From NCBI GenBank assembly GCA_030593665.1, contig JAUVGS010000079.1, positions 1-7,969 of the forward strand: a stretch of 7,969 nucleotides of DNA, read 5' to 3'. This DNA comes from Chitinivibrionales bacterium (GTDB lineage: Bacteria; Fibrobacterota; Chitinivibrionia; Chitinivibrionales; JANQEN01). Below, in pieces: positions 1-6,780 of this stretch (position 1 is the first letter of the stretch; each line of letters begins with the position of its first letter). Under the pieces are notes generated by a model, which was not told where the DNA came from, ran no database searches, and saw only the letters and a list, made by a program, of their open reading frames with translations. The position numbers were made by a program, and so were the translations under genes.

Positions 1-905
1 AGTATGCCGCATTCTATACCCAGTCGTAAAGCAGACGCAAGATTCAGAAATTCATCCATGGCAAGTGTTCGGGCATATTTCAGAATACCATACGACCGGT
101 ACACTTTATCCATAATTTCAATCCTGGCATCTTTCAATATGCGTTCACGTGCAGTATGTTCATATTGAATAAGTTTTTTTATACTATCAAGCGTCGCGTT
201 TATAAATTCATTTTCATCAGCACCCATTGTTGCCTGATTTGACAACTGGAAAAAATTACCCACCACATCGGAATGCTCCCCGAAAAAACCGCGTGTCGAG
301 ATTCCCATCTGGCTCGCACCGGCAAGGACCGAATCTATTGTCTTTGTTAACACCAGTCCGGGCAGATGCATGAGAAAGGAAACACGAAATCCCGTACCGG
401 AATTGGTAGGACAGGCCGTCAGAAAACCTCGTCGTGCATCAAAAGCATACTGTACCTGTTTTCCCAGTTCATCATCGAGCGTCGATAACAATTCCCATAT
501 ACGGGCAGGTTGACACCCGGCCGCCATACACTGCATCCGGATATGGTCTTCCTCATTAATCATTATACCAATGGCGCTGTCCTGATCGCAGATAACACCA
601 CGGTCGCCATCCGCATCAATAAGATCGTGACTGACAACTCGATTCTCAAAAAGAAACTGTTGATCGACCTTTTCCAGTTGCGAGAAATTAAGGGACGTAC
701 AATCATTACACTCCGGCACCTTTTCAACTGCCGAAGCGATCTCTTCAAAAATAACCTTGCGCTCCAGGAGTGACGCTTTGGCGGGGAAATGGTGATCGGC
801 AAGATTCCTGGCGAGACGCACGCGGGTGGATACAACGCAGTCGGCATCAGGACCGCTGTTACCGAACCACACCGGAATCCGCTTAATCATATCAGGCGAA
901 AACAT
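1..905 (-). CDS. mcsB: McsB protein arginine kinase, 3' end cut by window
   Basis: McsB phosphorylates arginine residues on proteins, which marks them for ClpC/ClpP degradation in Firmicutes; McsA activates it. The frame is open from an ATG at 905 to the window edge, giving 301 residues, so roughly 50 C-terminal residues of a family of about 350 are missing. Phosphagen-kinase motifs seen: STRVRLARN (26-34), INEEDHIRMQ (116-125) with the catalytic-type acidic pair, CPTNSGTG (165-172) with the conserved Cys, RGFFGE (205-210) and SNQ (222-224). The start lies three bases after the mcsA stop. An AAGGGA at 918-923 serves as a Shine-Dalgarno with about 12 bases of spacing, so translation is probably coupled to mcsA. 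All key motifs are intact and the gene looks functional. Identification is by motif recognition and is secure; whether the protein acts with a ClpC here cannot be seen. Confidence 0.95.
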   Translation of the reverse strand, partial: MFSPDMIKRIPVWFGNSGPDADCVVSTRVRLARNLADHHFPAKASLLERKVIFEEIASAVEKVPECNDCTSLNFSQLEKVDQQFLFENRVVSHDLIDADGDRGVICDQDSAIGIMINEEDHIRMQCMAAGCQPARIWELLSTLDDELGKQVQYAFDARRGFLTACPTNSGTGFRVSFLMHLPGLVLTKTIDSVLAGASQMGISTRGFFGEHSDVVGNFFQLSNQATMGADENEFINATLDSIKKLIQYEHTARERILKDARIEIMDKVYRSYGILKYARTLAMDEFLNLASALRLGIECGI

Positions 906-908
906 TCG

Positions 909-1436
909 TTATTTCTGTCCCTTACTTTGTGGTTCGTTTGACGAGACACTATTTATTTTATCCCGAATAACAGCCGCCAGCTCAAACTTCTCGTTACCTA
1001 TCGCAGTATCAAGTTCTTTCCTCAGAAAGACCAGGTCGTCGGAATCATTTGCAGTATATGATGTTGTCCGGTATTGTTTCCCTTCATGGTTACAAGTCCC
1101 ATGTACCTGGACAAGCAACGTGTCAATCTCCTTTTCAAAGGCAGTATAGCAGTGTGAACAGCCGAGCCGCCCTTTCTCTTTAAACTCATTGAATGACATC
1201 CGGCACTCTGGGCAAACGAGTTTTATTTCCCCGACCACATCAGGTTGCAGACCCTCTACTACAATTTCTGCGTTATCTGGAAATGCTGTTTTATTCTCTT
1301 CTATTACTATCGAAATACCTTTTCCCTTCGCACATTCTTCACACAGATGAAGCACAGTAACTTCATTTTGAGCAATTTGCGTTAGATGAATAGTCGCCTG
1401 ATTCGTTTTACATTCATCACACAGTTTCATATCCAT
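909..1436 (-). CDS. mcsA: McsA, zinc-finger activator of McsB (UvrB/UvrC motif protein)
   Basis: A 175-residue protein with four CxxC pairs (C6/C9, C32/C35, C75/C78, C93/C96), the zinc-binding arrangement of McsA, and a C-terminal UVR motif at about 135-163 (LRKELDTAIGNEKFELAAVIRD). Its length is close to the roughly 185 residues of Bacillus McsA. In Firmicutes McsA binds and activates the arginine kinase McsB, and the mcsB gene follows here after three bases. Two starts are possible, ATG at 1436 and ATG at 1430 (MDMKLC). The AAGGA at 1448-1452 sits 11 bases before the first and 17 before the second, so 1436 is chosen, although other McsA proteins begin nearer the second. An extra Cys at 115 lies outside the pairs. 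The usual ctsR gene is absent upstream: lolD precedes instead, separated by a heptamer repeat array. Confidence 0.93.
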   Translation of the reverse strand: MDMKLCDECKTNQATIHLTQIAQNEVTVLHLCEECAKGKGISIVIEENKTAFPDNAEIVVEGLQPDVVGEIKLVCPECRMSFNEFKEKGRLGCSHCYTAFEKEIDTLLVQVHGTCNHEGKQYRTTSYTANDSDDLVFLRKELDTAIGNEKFELAAVIRDKINSVSSNEPQSKGQK

Positions 1437-1457
1437 AGTACCGGTAATCCTTGGTTG

Positions 1458-1527
1458 GATTTTGGATTTTAGATTTTAGATTTTAGATTTTAGATTTTAG
1501 ATTTTCATCTTTCAACTTTCGACTTTA
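1458..1527. repeat. Tandem heptamer array, GATTTTA-type, 10 units
   Basis: Seven-base units run without a break: GATTTTG (1458-1464), five perfect GATTTTA (1465-1499), GATTTTC (1500-1506), then diverged ATCTTTC, AACTTTC and GACTTTA (1507-1527). After a three-base interruption two more units, ACTTTTA and ACTTTAA, continue to 1544 and overlap the lolD stop codon. On the minus (transcribed) strand the core reads TAAAATC. Nearly the whole spacer between lolD and mcsA is therefore built from one repeat with a gradient of decay. Such arrays resemble the short tandemly repeated heptamers known from cyanobacteria and some other phyla; a role here is not shown. Confidence 0.93.
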
Positions 1528-1540
1528 GGCACTTTTAACT

Positions 1541-2212
1541 TTAATCCTTACTGATAATTTTACCATCTTCGATACAAATTGTTCGCTGCATATTTTCAGG
1601 GAGATGATCATTATGGGTTGCAATGAGAAACGTCTGATTCAACTCTTTATTTGCTTTATACATAAGATTCATTAAATGCCTGCTGTTCTGTGTGTCCAGA
1701 TTCCCTGTCGGTTCATCGGCCAGTACCAGAGCCGGTTCATTATAGAGTGCCCGTGCCAGAGCAACGCGCTGCCGTTCGCCACCCGATAACTCTGACGGGA
1801 AATGGGTAAAACGTCTCTCAAGCCCCATAATTGACAGCAATTCCTTTGCCCTGCCCTCACACTGCTTTTTCGTTTTCCCGATAATCATACCTGGTATACA
1901 GACATTTTCCAGTGCAGTAAAATCCGGGAGCAGATGGTGAAACTGGAATACAAAGCCAATGTGTTGACCTCTGAATCTGGAAAGGTCAAGCGGCCTCATT
2001 TTACCGATCTCTTTCCCATCGATCTCAACCGATCCGGAAGTATACGTGTCAATACCACCCAGGATTTGCAGCAAGGTTGTCTTTCCCGCGCCGCTCATAC
2101 CAAGAAGGGCCACCATTTCTCCTTTCTTAATGGAAAATGTAGCACCTCTTAGTACCTCAATTGGTCCGGCTTCATCATAGAATGTTTTTGTTAACTCAGT
2201 TACCTTAACCAT
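1541..2212 (-). CDS. lolD: LolD-type lipoprotein-release ABC transporter ATP-binding subunit
   Basis: A 223-residue cytoplasmic ATPase of the LolD/MacB subfamily. It powers extraction of outer-membrane lipoproteins from the inner membrane by the LolC/E permease encoded 37 bases upstream. All ABC motifs are present: Walker A GMSGAGKT (38-45), Q-loop Q90 in the subfamily-typical FVFQFHHLLPDFTALENV, signature LSGGE (142-146) followed by RQRVALARAL, Walker B ALVLADE (161-167) with PTGNLD, and the H-loop histidine H200 (ATHND). Length is normal for LolD (about 225-235). The start ATG at 2212 is preceded by AAAGAG eight bases upstream. The stop codon lies inside the edge of the heptamer array that separates it from mcsA. 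FtsE or MacB ATPases share these motifs, but the partner permease favours LolD. Confidence 0.93.
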   Translation of the reverse strand: MVKVTELTKTFYDEAGPIEVLRGATFSIKKGEMVALLGMSGAGKTTLLQILGGIDTYTSGSVEIDGKEIGKMRPLDLSRFRGQHIGFVFQFHHLLPDFTALENVCIPGMIIGKTKKQCEGRAKELLSIMGLERRFTHFPSELSGGERQRVALARALYNEPALVLADEPTGNLDTQNSRHLMNLMYKANKELNQTFLIATHNDHLPENMQRTICIEDGKIISKD

Positions 2213-2249
2213 AAACGCCGCTCTTTATATTCTCGACCTTCTGTCAACG

Positions 2250-3482
2250 TTATTCATATCGTATCGATTCTGCAGGAATCATTTTAGATGCTTGCCACGC
2301 AGGATAGCTCGCAGCCAAAACACAAAGTATATTTGCCGCTATATACACTGAAATCACATCAACTGCTCTGATTAACACCGGTAGTTTGTTAATAAAATAA
2401 ATATCTCCCGGAAGAGGAATCAATTGCCACCGAAGCTGTATGTAACAGATGGTCAGGCCTAATAAAGCACCAAGTGTTGAACCGAAGAAGCCAATTACAG
2501 TACCGTTAAACATAAATATTTTCAAAATTGAACGGGAAGAACCTCCCATACTCATGAGAATACCGATTTCACGTCTTTTCTCAAGAATCATCATAATGAG
2601 GGAAGAGATGATATTAAACGCCGCTACTAAAATGATCAGGGAAATAACTATAAAAATGACCAGCTTTTCAAGTTTCATCCATTGAAAGAGAGATTTATTC
2701 TGACTTTCCCAGTCCACAGCCTTGAATGGATACCCGCCCAGGCAATCCTTTACCTCTTGTGAAATCTGTTTTGCTCTGAATAGATCCGTTGTCCTGATTT
2801 GGATACCTTCAACACCTGTCATCTGAAAAAGATTTTGAGCGGATTCCAGAGAAATATATATCAGATTGAGATCATATTCATACATGCCTGTTTCAAACAC
2901 CCCGGTTACTACAAAGCGCATCATTTTTGGTATCGGGTCGATTTCCCCTTCAACCGGAACGAGGCTCATCAGGACAATTTCCCCTCCCTGTCGGACACCC
3001 ATTTTATCGGCCATACCCATACCCAGAAGAATACCGGGAAGCTTTCGATCTCTTTTTGAAACCATAGAGTCAAGATCAAACGTTCCATACTTGACCGCTT
3101 TATCGATATCAGTCACGGTTCTCTCCAGAGAATCATCGATACCGATAATCATAGCGCCTTCCTGTACCTGGTCGCATTCGACGCCGCCTTTTCCCATGAT
3201 ATACGGTGCTGCCCCTATTACTTCCGGATGCTTCAGGATTTCAGTGCGAATGGAGTCATAATCATCAAAAGGCCTGCTGTGATATTGTGAAATTCTCGCA
3301 TGTGCAAGGGTCCCTACAATGCGGTCGCGTACCTCTTTTTCAAATCCGTTGGCAATTGACAATGCAACCACAAGTACCAGTGTCCCGAGGGATACCCCAG
3401 CAGCGGAAATATAGGTGATCAGGGATATGAATCCTATTTTCCGTTTCCCGCGTAAATATCTGAAGGCGATGAACCATTCCAT
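2250..3482 (-). CDS. lolC: LolC/LolE-family lipoprotein-releasing permease
   Basis: A 410-residue inner-membrane permease of the lipoprotein-releasing complex. The family layout is visible: a first membrane segment at about 17-45, a long periplasmic domain at about 48-268, and three further membrane segments at about 273-300, 326-347 and 372-396. The hallmark EKRREIGILMSMG (301-313) after segment two is the cytoplasmic coupling region that contacts LolD. The C-terminus IPAESIRYE matches the usual PAE-x-(L/I)RYE ending. Only one permease gene is present, so the complex may be a homodimer, as proposed for bacteria with a single LolC/E protein (LolF-like) rather than the E. coli LolC-LolE heterodimer; a second copy elsewhere cannot be excluded. 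The ATG at 3482 follows an A-rich tract (AAAAAAGAAAAAA) with no clear Shine-Dalgarno. lolD follows immediately. Confidence 0.93.
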   Translation of the reverse strand: MEWFIAFRYLRGKRKIGFISLITYISAAGVSLGTLVLVVALSIANGFEKEVRDRIVGTLAHARISQYHSRPFDDYDSIRTEILKHPEVIGAAPYIMGKGGVECDQVQEGAMIIGIDDSLERTVTDIDKAVKYGTFDLDSMVSKRDRKLPGILLGMGMADKMGVRQGGEIVLMSLVPVEGEIDPIPKMMRFVVTGVFETGMYEYDLNLIYISLESAQNLFQMTGVEGIQIRTTDLFRAKQISQEVKDCLGGYPFKAVDWESQNKSLFQWMKLEKLVIFIVISLIILVAAFNIISSLIMMILEKRREIGILMSMGGSSRSILKIFMFNGTVIGFFGSTLGALLGLTICYIQLRWQLIPLPGDIYFINKLPVLIRAVDVISVYIAANILCVLAASYPAWQASKMIPAESIRYE

Positions 3483-3500
3483 AGAGTTTTTTCTTTTTTG

Positions 3501-3604
3501 GGACAGGTCGCAACCTTGTCCTTACTTTACCCCGTTATTGGGGCCTTGTGGAGATGCATACTGTCATTATCCTGAAACTGAATATGAAAGCCCCTGGACA
3601 AGGT
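3501..3604 (-). promoter_or_regulatory. Possible alternative-pairing leader upstream of lolC
   Basis: Read on the minus strand, three segments are complementary: ACCTTGTCC (3604-3596), GGACAAGGT (3521-3513) and ACCTGTCC (3508-3501). The middle one can pair perfectly over nine bases with the first. Alternatively it forms a local hairpin (loop TGCG, one bulged A) with the third, about 18 bases before the lolC start. These pairings exclude each other. A small hairpin CCCC-GTTATT-GGGG (3530-3543) lies between. The geometry suggests a regulated leader, but no known riboswitch class is recognised and there is no U-tract, so a transcription terminator is unlikely. Confidence 0.35.
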
Positions 3605-3614
3605 GCCCTTCAGG

Positions 3615-3696
3615 GTATAAACAAACCGTAGGAAATTAATTTCCACTGTTTGTTATACTCGCAGTGTATAACATTATGTCCCACAAAAGGGATAAT
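3615..3696. repeat. Cluster of inverted repeats between lysS and lolC
   Basis: A long imperfect inverted repeat spans 3615-3658. Its left arm begins GTATAAACAAAC, its right arm ends GTTTGTTATAC, and the perfect palindrome GGAAATTAATTTCC sits at the centre (3631-3644). The right arm's GTTATAC (3652-3658) also pairs perfectly with a third copy, GTATAAC (3666-3672), across a seven-base spacer, so two alternative hairpins share one arm. Next comes ATTAT-GT-CCC-acaaaa-GGG-ATAAT (3673-3696). It could be an operator with three half-sites, an RNA-processing structure at the lysS 3' end, or a small repeat element. No T-tract marks it as an intrinsic terminator. Confidence 0.55.
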
Positions 3697-3775
3697 GAAT
3701 ACTGGCACCTAAAGTTACCCATGTTCATAATAGAATCAGAAAGATCATTCCCATGCCCTTCTGCTTAACACACTG

Positions 3776-5254
3776 TTACTCCGGGCGCAGGAGCGGGAAC
3801 AACACCACCTCCCGCAACGATTGCGCGTTTGTCAACAGCGCGACCATCCGGTCGATACCCATCCCCCATCCAGACATAGGCGGCATACCATATTCCATGC
3901 ACAACAGAAAATCCTGCTCAACCTCCATAGCTTCGGTATCACCGTGTGCGCGAGCTTCAGCCTGCTGTTTAAACCGTTTTGCCTGATCGAGCGGATCAAC
4001 AAGCTCGGAATAGGCATTTACAATTTCCCATCCGTTTACAACCAGTTGAAAACGGTCGACCACCTTATCATTAGCATCATTTTTTCGGGCTAATGGAGAC
4101 AGATCAATCGGATGGTGAATAAGAAATACCGGATCGATTATCTTTGGACGCGAAACCTTTTTATACAATAAATCGATTAAGGTCCCGCGGCCTGCCTTAT
4201 CAGAATCAACGTCATCCTCAAAGGTGATACCTTTATTCTTAATTTTGTTCATTAATGATTCTCTATTATTATTCAGATCGATATCTATATCACAGTCTTT
4301 CTTTATCAGGTCTCTCAGTGAAATTCGGGGCCATTCTCCATCAAAGGATATTTTGGCCCCAAGGTAATCAAGCTCCAACCCGCCATGCACCTTCTCCAGC
4401 AAGTCCTTAACCAGTTTTTCGGTAAAATTCATGTTATCTTCATAATTCCAATAGGCGCAATAATACTCAAGCATGGTAAAATCCGGTAAATGTGACGCAT
4501 CAATACCCTCGTTTCGAAAAGATCGGGCAAATTCATACACACGTTCAAATCCGCCGGTAACAGCCCGTTTTAAATACGTTTCAGGTGCAATTCTTAAAAA
4601 AACATCAATATCCAAAGCATTATTATGGGTAATAAATGGGCGTGCCAGAGCGCCGCTGGCCTTATTACATAATACTGGTGTGTCGATCTCAACAAAATCA
4701 TTTTCATCAAGAAAATTCCGAATCGTCTTTATAATTTTAGTTCTTTTTTTAAACCGTTCCATAATCTCAGGTGACATAATGAGATCCAGGTACCTGCGCC
4801 GAAGCCGCAGTTCAGGGTCGGTGATACCGTGAAACTTTTCCGGTAATGGCCGTAAAGCCTTTGAAAGGAATGTCCACTCTTGAACATCAATTGTTTTCTC
4901 ACCGGTTTTGGTCGTTATTATCTCACCGTCAATTCCGATAAAGTCACCAATATCAACAACCTTTTTAAATTGAACAAACCGTTCATCGAGTGTAGTCTTC
5001 TGTAAAGCGAATTGTATCTTTCCGGTAAAACCAAAAAGGTGTCCGAAGGCCAGCTTGCCAAAATAGCGAAGTGCTATAATTCTTCCTGCGACACGGACAT
5101 TACTAATACCGTCTTCCAGTTGCAGGGCATCAACTATTGAATAGGTAGTTTCATACCTCTCTGCATAGGGATGCTCGCCGATTTCACGGATTGCCGATAT
5201 CTTTTCCCTGCGGACCTGCATCTGGTCATTCGAATTCTCTAAATTATCCAACAT
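3776..5254 (-). CDS. lysS: Lysyl-tRNA synthetase, class II
   Basis: A 492-residue cytoplasmic enzyme that attaches lysine to tRNA-Lys using ATP, of normal length for bacterial class II LysRS (about 490-505). An N-terminal OB-fold anticodon-binding domain lies at about 54-135, followed by KFHGITDPELRLRRRYLDL (140-158). Motif 1 lies around 185-206, motif 2 is FRNEGID...FTMLEYY (246-265), and motif 3 is GWGMGIDRMVALL (462-474). The family ending EVVLFPLLRPE is intact. Motif 2 reads SHLPDFTMLEYY, unlike the E. coli-type RHNPEFTMMELY. The ATG at 5254 has a GGAG only two bases before it, unusually close. The TTG codon that follows, or ATG at 5221 (MQVRREK), could be the real start. lolC follows after 293 bases; lysS next to lol genes recurs in other diderms, to my recollection. 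Confidence 0.96.
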   Translation of the reverse strand: MLDNLENSNDQMQVRREKISAIREIGEHPYAERYETTYSIVDALQLEDGISNVRVAGRIIALRYFGKLAFGHLFGFTGKIQFALQKTTLDERFVQFKKVVDIGDFIGIDGEIITTKTGEKTIDVQEWTFLSKALRPLPEKFHGITDPELRLRRRYLDLIMSPEIMERFKKRTKIIKTIRNFLDENDFVEIDTPVLCNKASGALARPFITHNNALDIDVFLRIAPETYLKRAVTGGFERVYEFARSFRNEGIDASHLPDFTMLEYYCAYWNYEDNMNFTEKLVKDLLEKVHGGLELDYLGAKISFDGEWPRISLRDLIKKDCDIDIDLNNNRESLMNKIKNKGITFEDDVDSDKAGRGTLIDLLYKKVSRPKIIDPVFLIHHPIDLSPLARKNDANDKVVDRFQLVVNGWEIVNAYSELVDPLDQAKRFKQQAEARAHGDTEAMEVEQDFLLCMEYGMPPMSGWGMGIDRMVALLTNAQSLREVVLFPLLRPE

Positions 5255-5282
5255 ATCTCCATAAATTATTGTAAAATGAGTA

Positions 5283-5288
5283 ATTATA
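5283..5288 (-). promoter_or_regulatory. Candidate -10 element for lysS
   Basis: On the minus strand a perfect TATAAT lies 28 bases upstream of the lysS ATG, within the AT-rich 183-base region between the divergent lysS and geranylgeranyl-reductase genes. No convincing TTGACA-like -35 is found at 16-18 bases, so this is only a partial match. No equally good element could be found for the plus-strand gene that leaves the same region. Confidence 0.35.
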
Positions 5289-5437
5289 ACCGGATAATAA
5301 TCATATAAATATACCTTGTGGGGAATTGAAACAGACTGGGTAATAGTAAATTAATCTGAATACACTGTAAAAATAACTGGTTAATTTTAAGGCTTAAATA
5401 CACCACATAAACGAACTTTTGATATATCTTTATTACT

Positions 5438-6604
5438 ATGGCTAATACCTATGATATAGCAATTATTGGCGCGGGACCTGCAGGACTCTGCGCTGCCCGG
5501 AAACTATTACTGCATGACCATACACCATCGTTAGTGATCATCGAAAAAAGTACTGACAGGGATAAACGTATACCTTGCGCTGAGGGAGTCGGGAAACTCG
5601 GTTTTCATGAAGTGCTTGAACCAAAACCTACCTGGATACGGTCAATTGTCAGCCATTTAACCCTTCACTCACCGGACAACACTACCATTACTTATACCGA
5701 CAGCAACAAAGGCTACATTATCAACCGTGCACTCATGCAACATGACCTTGCAGACTCATGCCTTGAAATGGGTGCAACCGGTCTGTTTCAGCATACGGTA
5801 ACCGAAGTTTCCGAACCTGAACCCGATGGGAGAAGAACACTTCTCCTGGATAATAATACCAAGGTTCGGGCACGTGTTGTTATCGACTGTTCAGGCCCGC
5901 TTTCAACCTTTGGAAAAAATGAGCACATTAATACTACCCCCTTCGATCTTGACGTCGCTTATTTCGCCCATATCGATGGAATTAAAACTACAACCGATAC
6001 GGTACATCTTTATGTGGGTGAGGAGCTCGCACCGGGAGGGTATGCCTGGTCATTTCCCCGCAATGAGGAGAGTATGAATATCGGTATCATGCTGGGTAGT
6101 ACTTTTCGAGCGTGCTACAATATCCGGGCACTACTGGATTCTTTTATACAAAAGTATTATGCAGGTGGAAAAATAATACGCAAGTGTGCCGGGGTAATTC
6201 CCTGTTATGTTAAACGTATGCCTATTGCCACAACAGGCCTGATTAAAGCGGGCGATGCTATCAGTACGGTAAACCCCATATCTCGTGCCGGTATTTCCGA
6301 AGCGATGAAGTCGGGAAATCTTGCGGGACAGTTTGCCCTGCAGATGCTCCATCTCACATCGAAAAAAGAGATGAAAAAAATCGGCGACTCCTATGAAAAA
6401 GCATGGCATAAAAAATTGGGCAGCAGGCATCTCAAACTTGCTAAAGTAAAGAAATCACTCCTAAATGTTCCCGATAAAGATTATAATAACGGCGCCCATG
6501 CACTTTCGCAAATCACCCAGAAGAATCTTACCATGTCTAAGATTTTCACTCTTTCAATGGGCAAGTTTCCCAAACTCGTCTGGGCACTACGTCATCTGAT
6601 GTAA
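5438..6604 (+). CDS. Geranylgeranyl reductase family FAD-dependent oxidoreductase
   Basis: A 388-residue flavoprotein. An N-terminal Rossmann fold binds FAD: YDIAIIGAGPAGLCAARKLL with GxGxxG at 11-16, and IIEK ending the second strand at about 34-37. PCAEGVGKLG (46-55) follows, resembling the PCGEG-type motif of archaeal digeranylgeranylglycerophospholipid reductases. GYAWSFPRN (201-209) is the family's GYxWxFP signature, and GLIKAGDAISTVNPISRAGISEAMKSG contains the second FAD motif (GD at 272-273). Family members saturate isoprenoid chains of archaeal lipids, chlorophyll or menaquinone; the substrate here is unknown. The length fits the family. It stands alone between divergent lysS and a gene-poor region, with no prenyltransferase or quinone genes nearby. 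No Shine-Dalgarno precedes the ATG, but this start gives the expected N-terminus. Family assignment is confident; physiological role is not. Confidence 0.88.
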   Translation: MANTYDIAIIGAGPAGLCAARKLLLHDHTPSLVIIEKSTDRDKRIPCAEGVGKLGFHEVLEPKPTWIRSIVSHLTLHSPDNTTITYTDSNKGYIINRALMQHDLADSCLEMGATGLFQHTVTEVSEPEPDGRRTLLLDNNTKVRARVVIDCSGPLSTFGKNEHINTTPFDLDVAYFAHIDGIKTTTDTVHLYVGEELAPGGYAWSFPRNEESMNIGIMLGSTFRACYNIRALLDSFIQKYYAGGKIIRKCAGVIPCYVKRMPIATTGLIKAGDAISTVNPISRAGISEAMKSGNLAGQFALQMLHLTSKKEMKKIGDSYEKAWHKKLGSRHLKLAKVKKSLLNVPDKDYNNGAHALSQITQKNLTMSKIFTLSMGKFPKLVWALRHLM

Positions 6605-6634
6605 TGAATAACTCCTGTTTTATTCCTTATCGCT

Positions 6635-6780
6635 ATTGATAATTCTGTTGATTTAATAGGTTTTTTAGAGAGTAGCGATGTGTCAAGTGCCCGAATTTGC
6701 TCAAAAACGGCACTTTGTATTAACAAATGATAAAATAAATTAGCAAAATTGTATTAAATCAACAGAGTCATTGATAATTC
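6635..6780. mobile_element. MITE-like inverted-repeat unit with flanking direct repeats
   Basis: Perfect 15-base inverted repeats, TCTGTTGATTTAATA at 6644-6658 and its complement at 6752-6766, bound a unit of about 123 bases. An 11-base direct repeat ATTGATAATTC occurs at 6635-6645 and again at 6770-6780, like a target-site duplication. The left copy overlaps the inverted repeat by two bases, and the right copy is three bases away from its partner. Inside is a smaller inverted repeat, AAGTGCC (6685-6691) and GGCACTT (6709-6715). There is no room for a transposase, so this would be a non-autonomous element. A long-range hairpin or regulatory structure between convergent genes is the alternative. 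It occupies part of the 497-base gap after the reductase gene. Confidence 0.5.

Noticed and set aside
510..847. Open frames on both strands inside the mcsB region
   Set aside because: They overlap the continuous mcsB frame, which carries all phosphagen-kinase motifs; their translations show no family features.
1458..1506. CRISPR-like array
   Set aside because: The units are seven bases, contiguous and without spacers; it is a simple tandem repeat.
3415..3639. Plus-strand open frame across the lolC start and its upstream spacer
   Set aside because: It runs antisense into lolC, has no ribosome site or recognisable domain, and its spacer part consists of the inverted repeats described separately.
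5326..5355. TTGAAA with a weak downstream -10 as the promoter of the reductase gene
   Set aside because: No TATAAT-like hexamer lies at 16-18 bases from it, and in DNA this AT-rich the match is not better than chance.
6685..6715. AAGTGCC/GGCACTT hairpin as an intrinsic terminator for the reductase gene
   Set aside because: The loop is 17 bases, the stem only seven, and no T-tract follows; it lies within the larger inverted-repeat unit.
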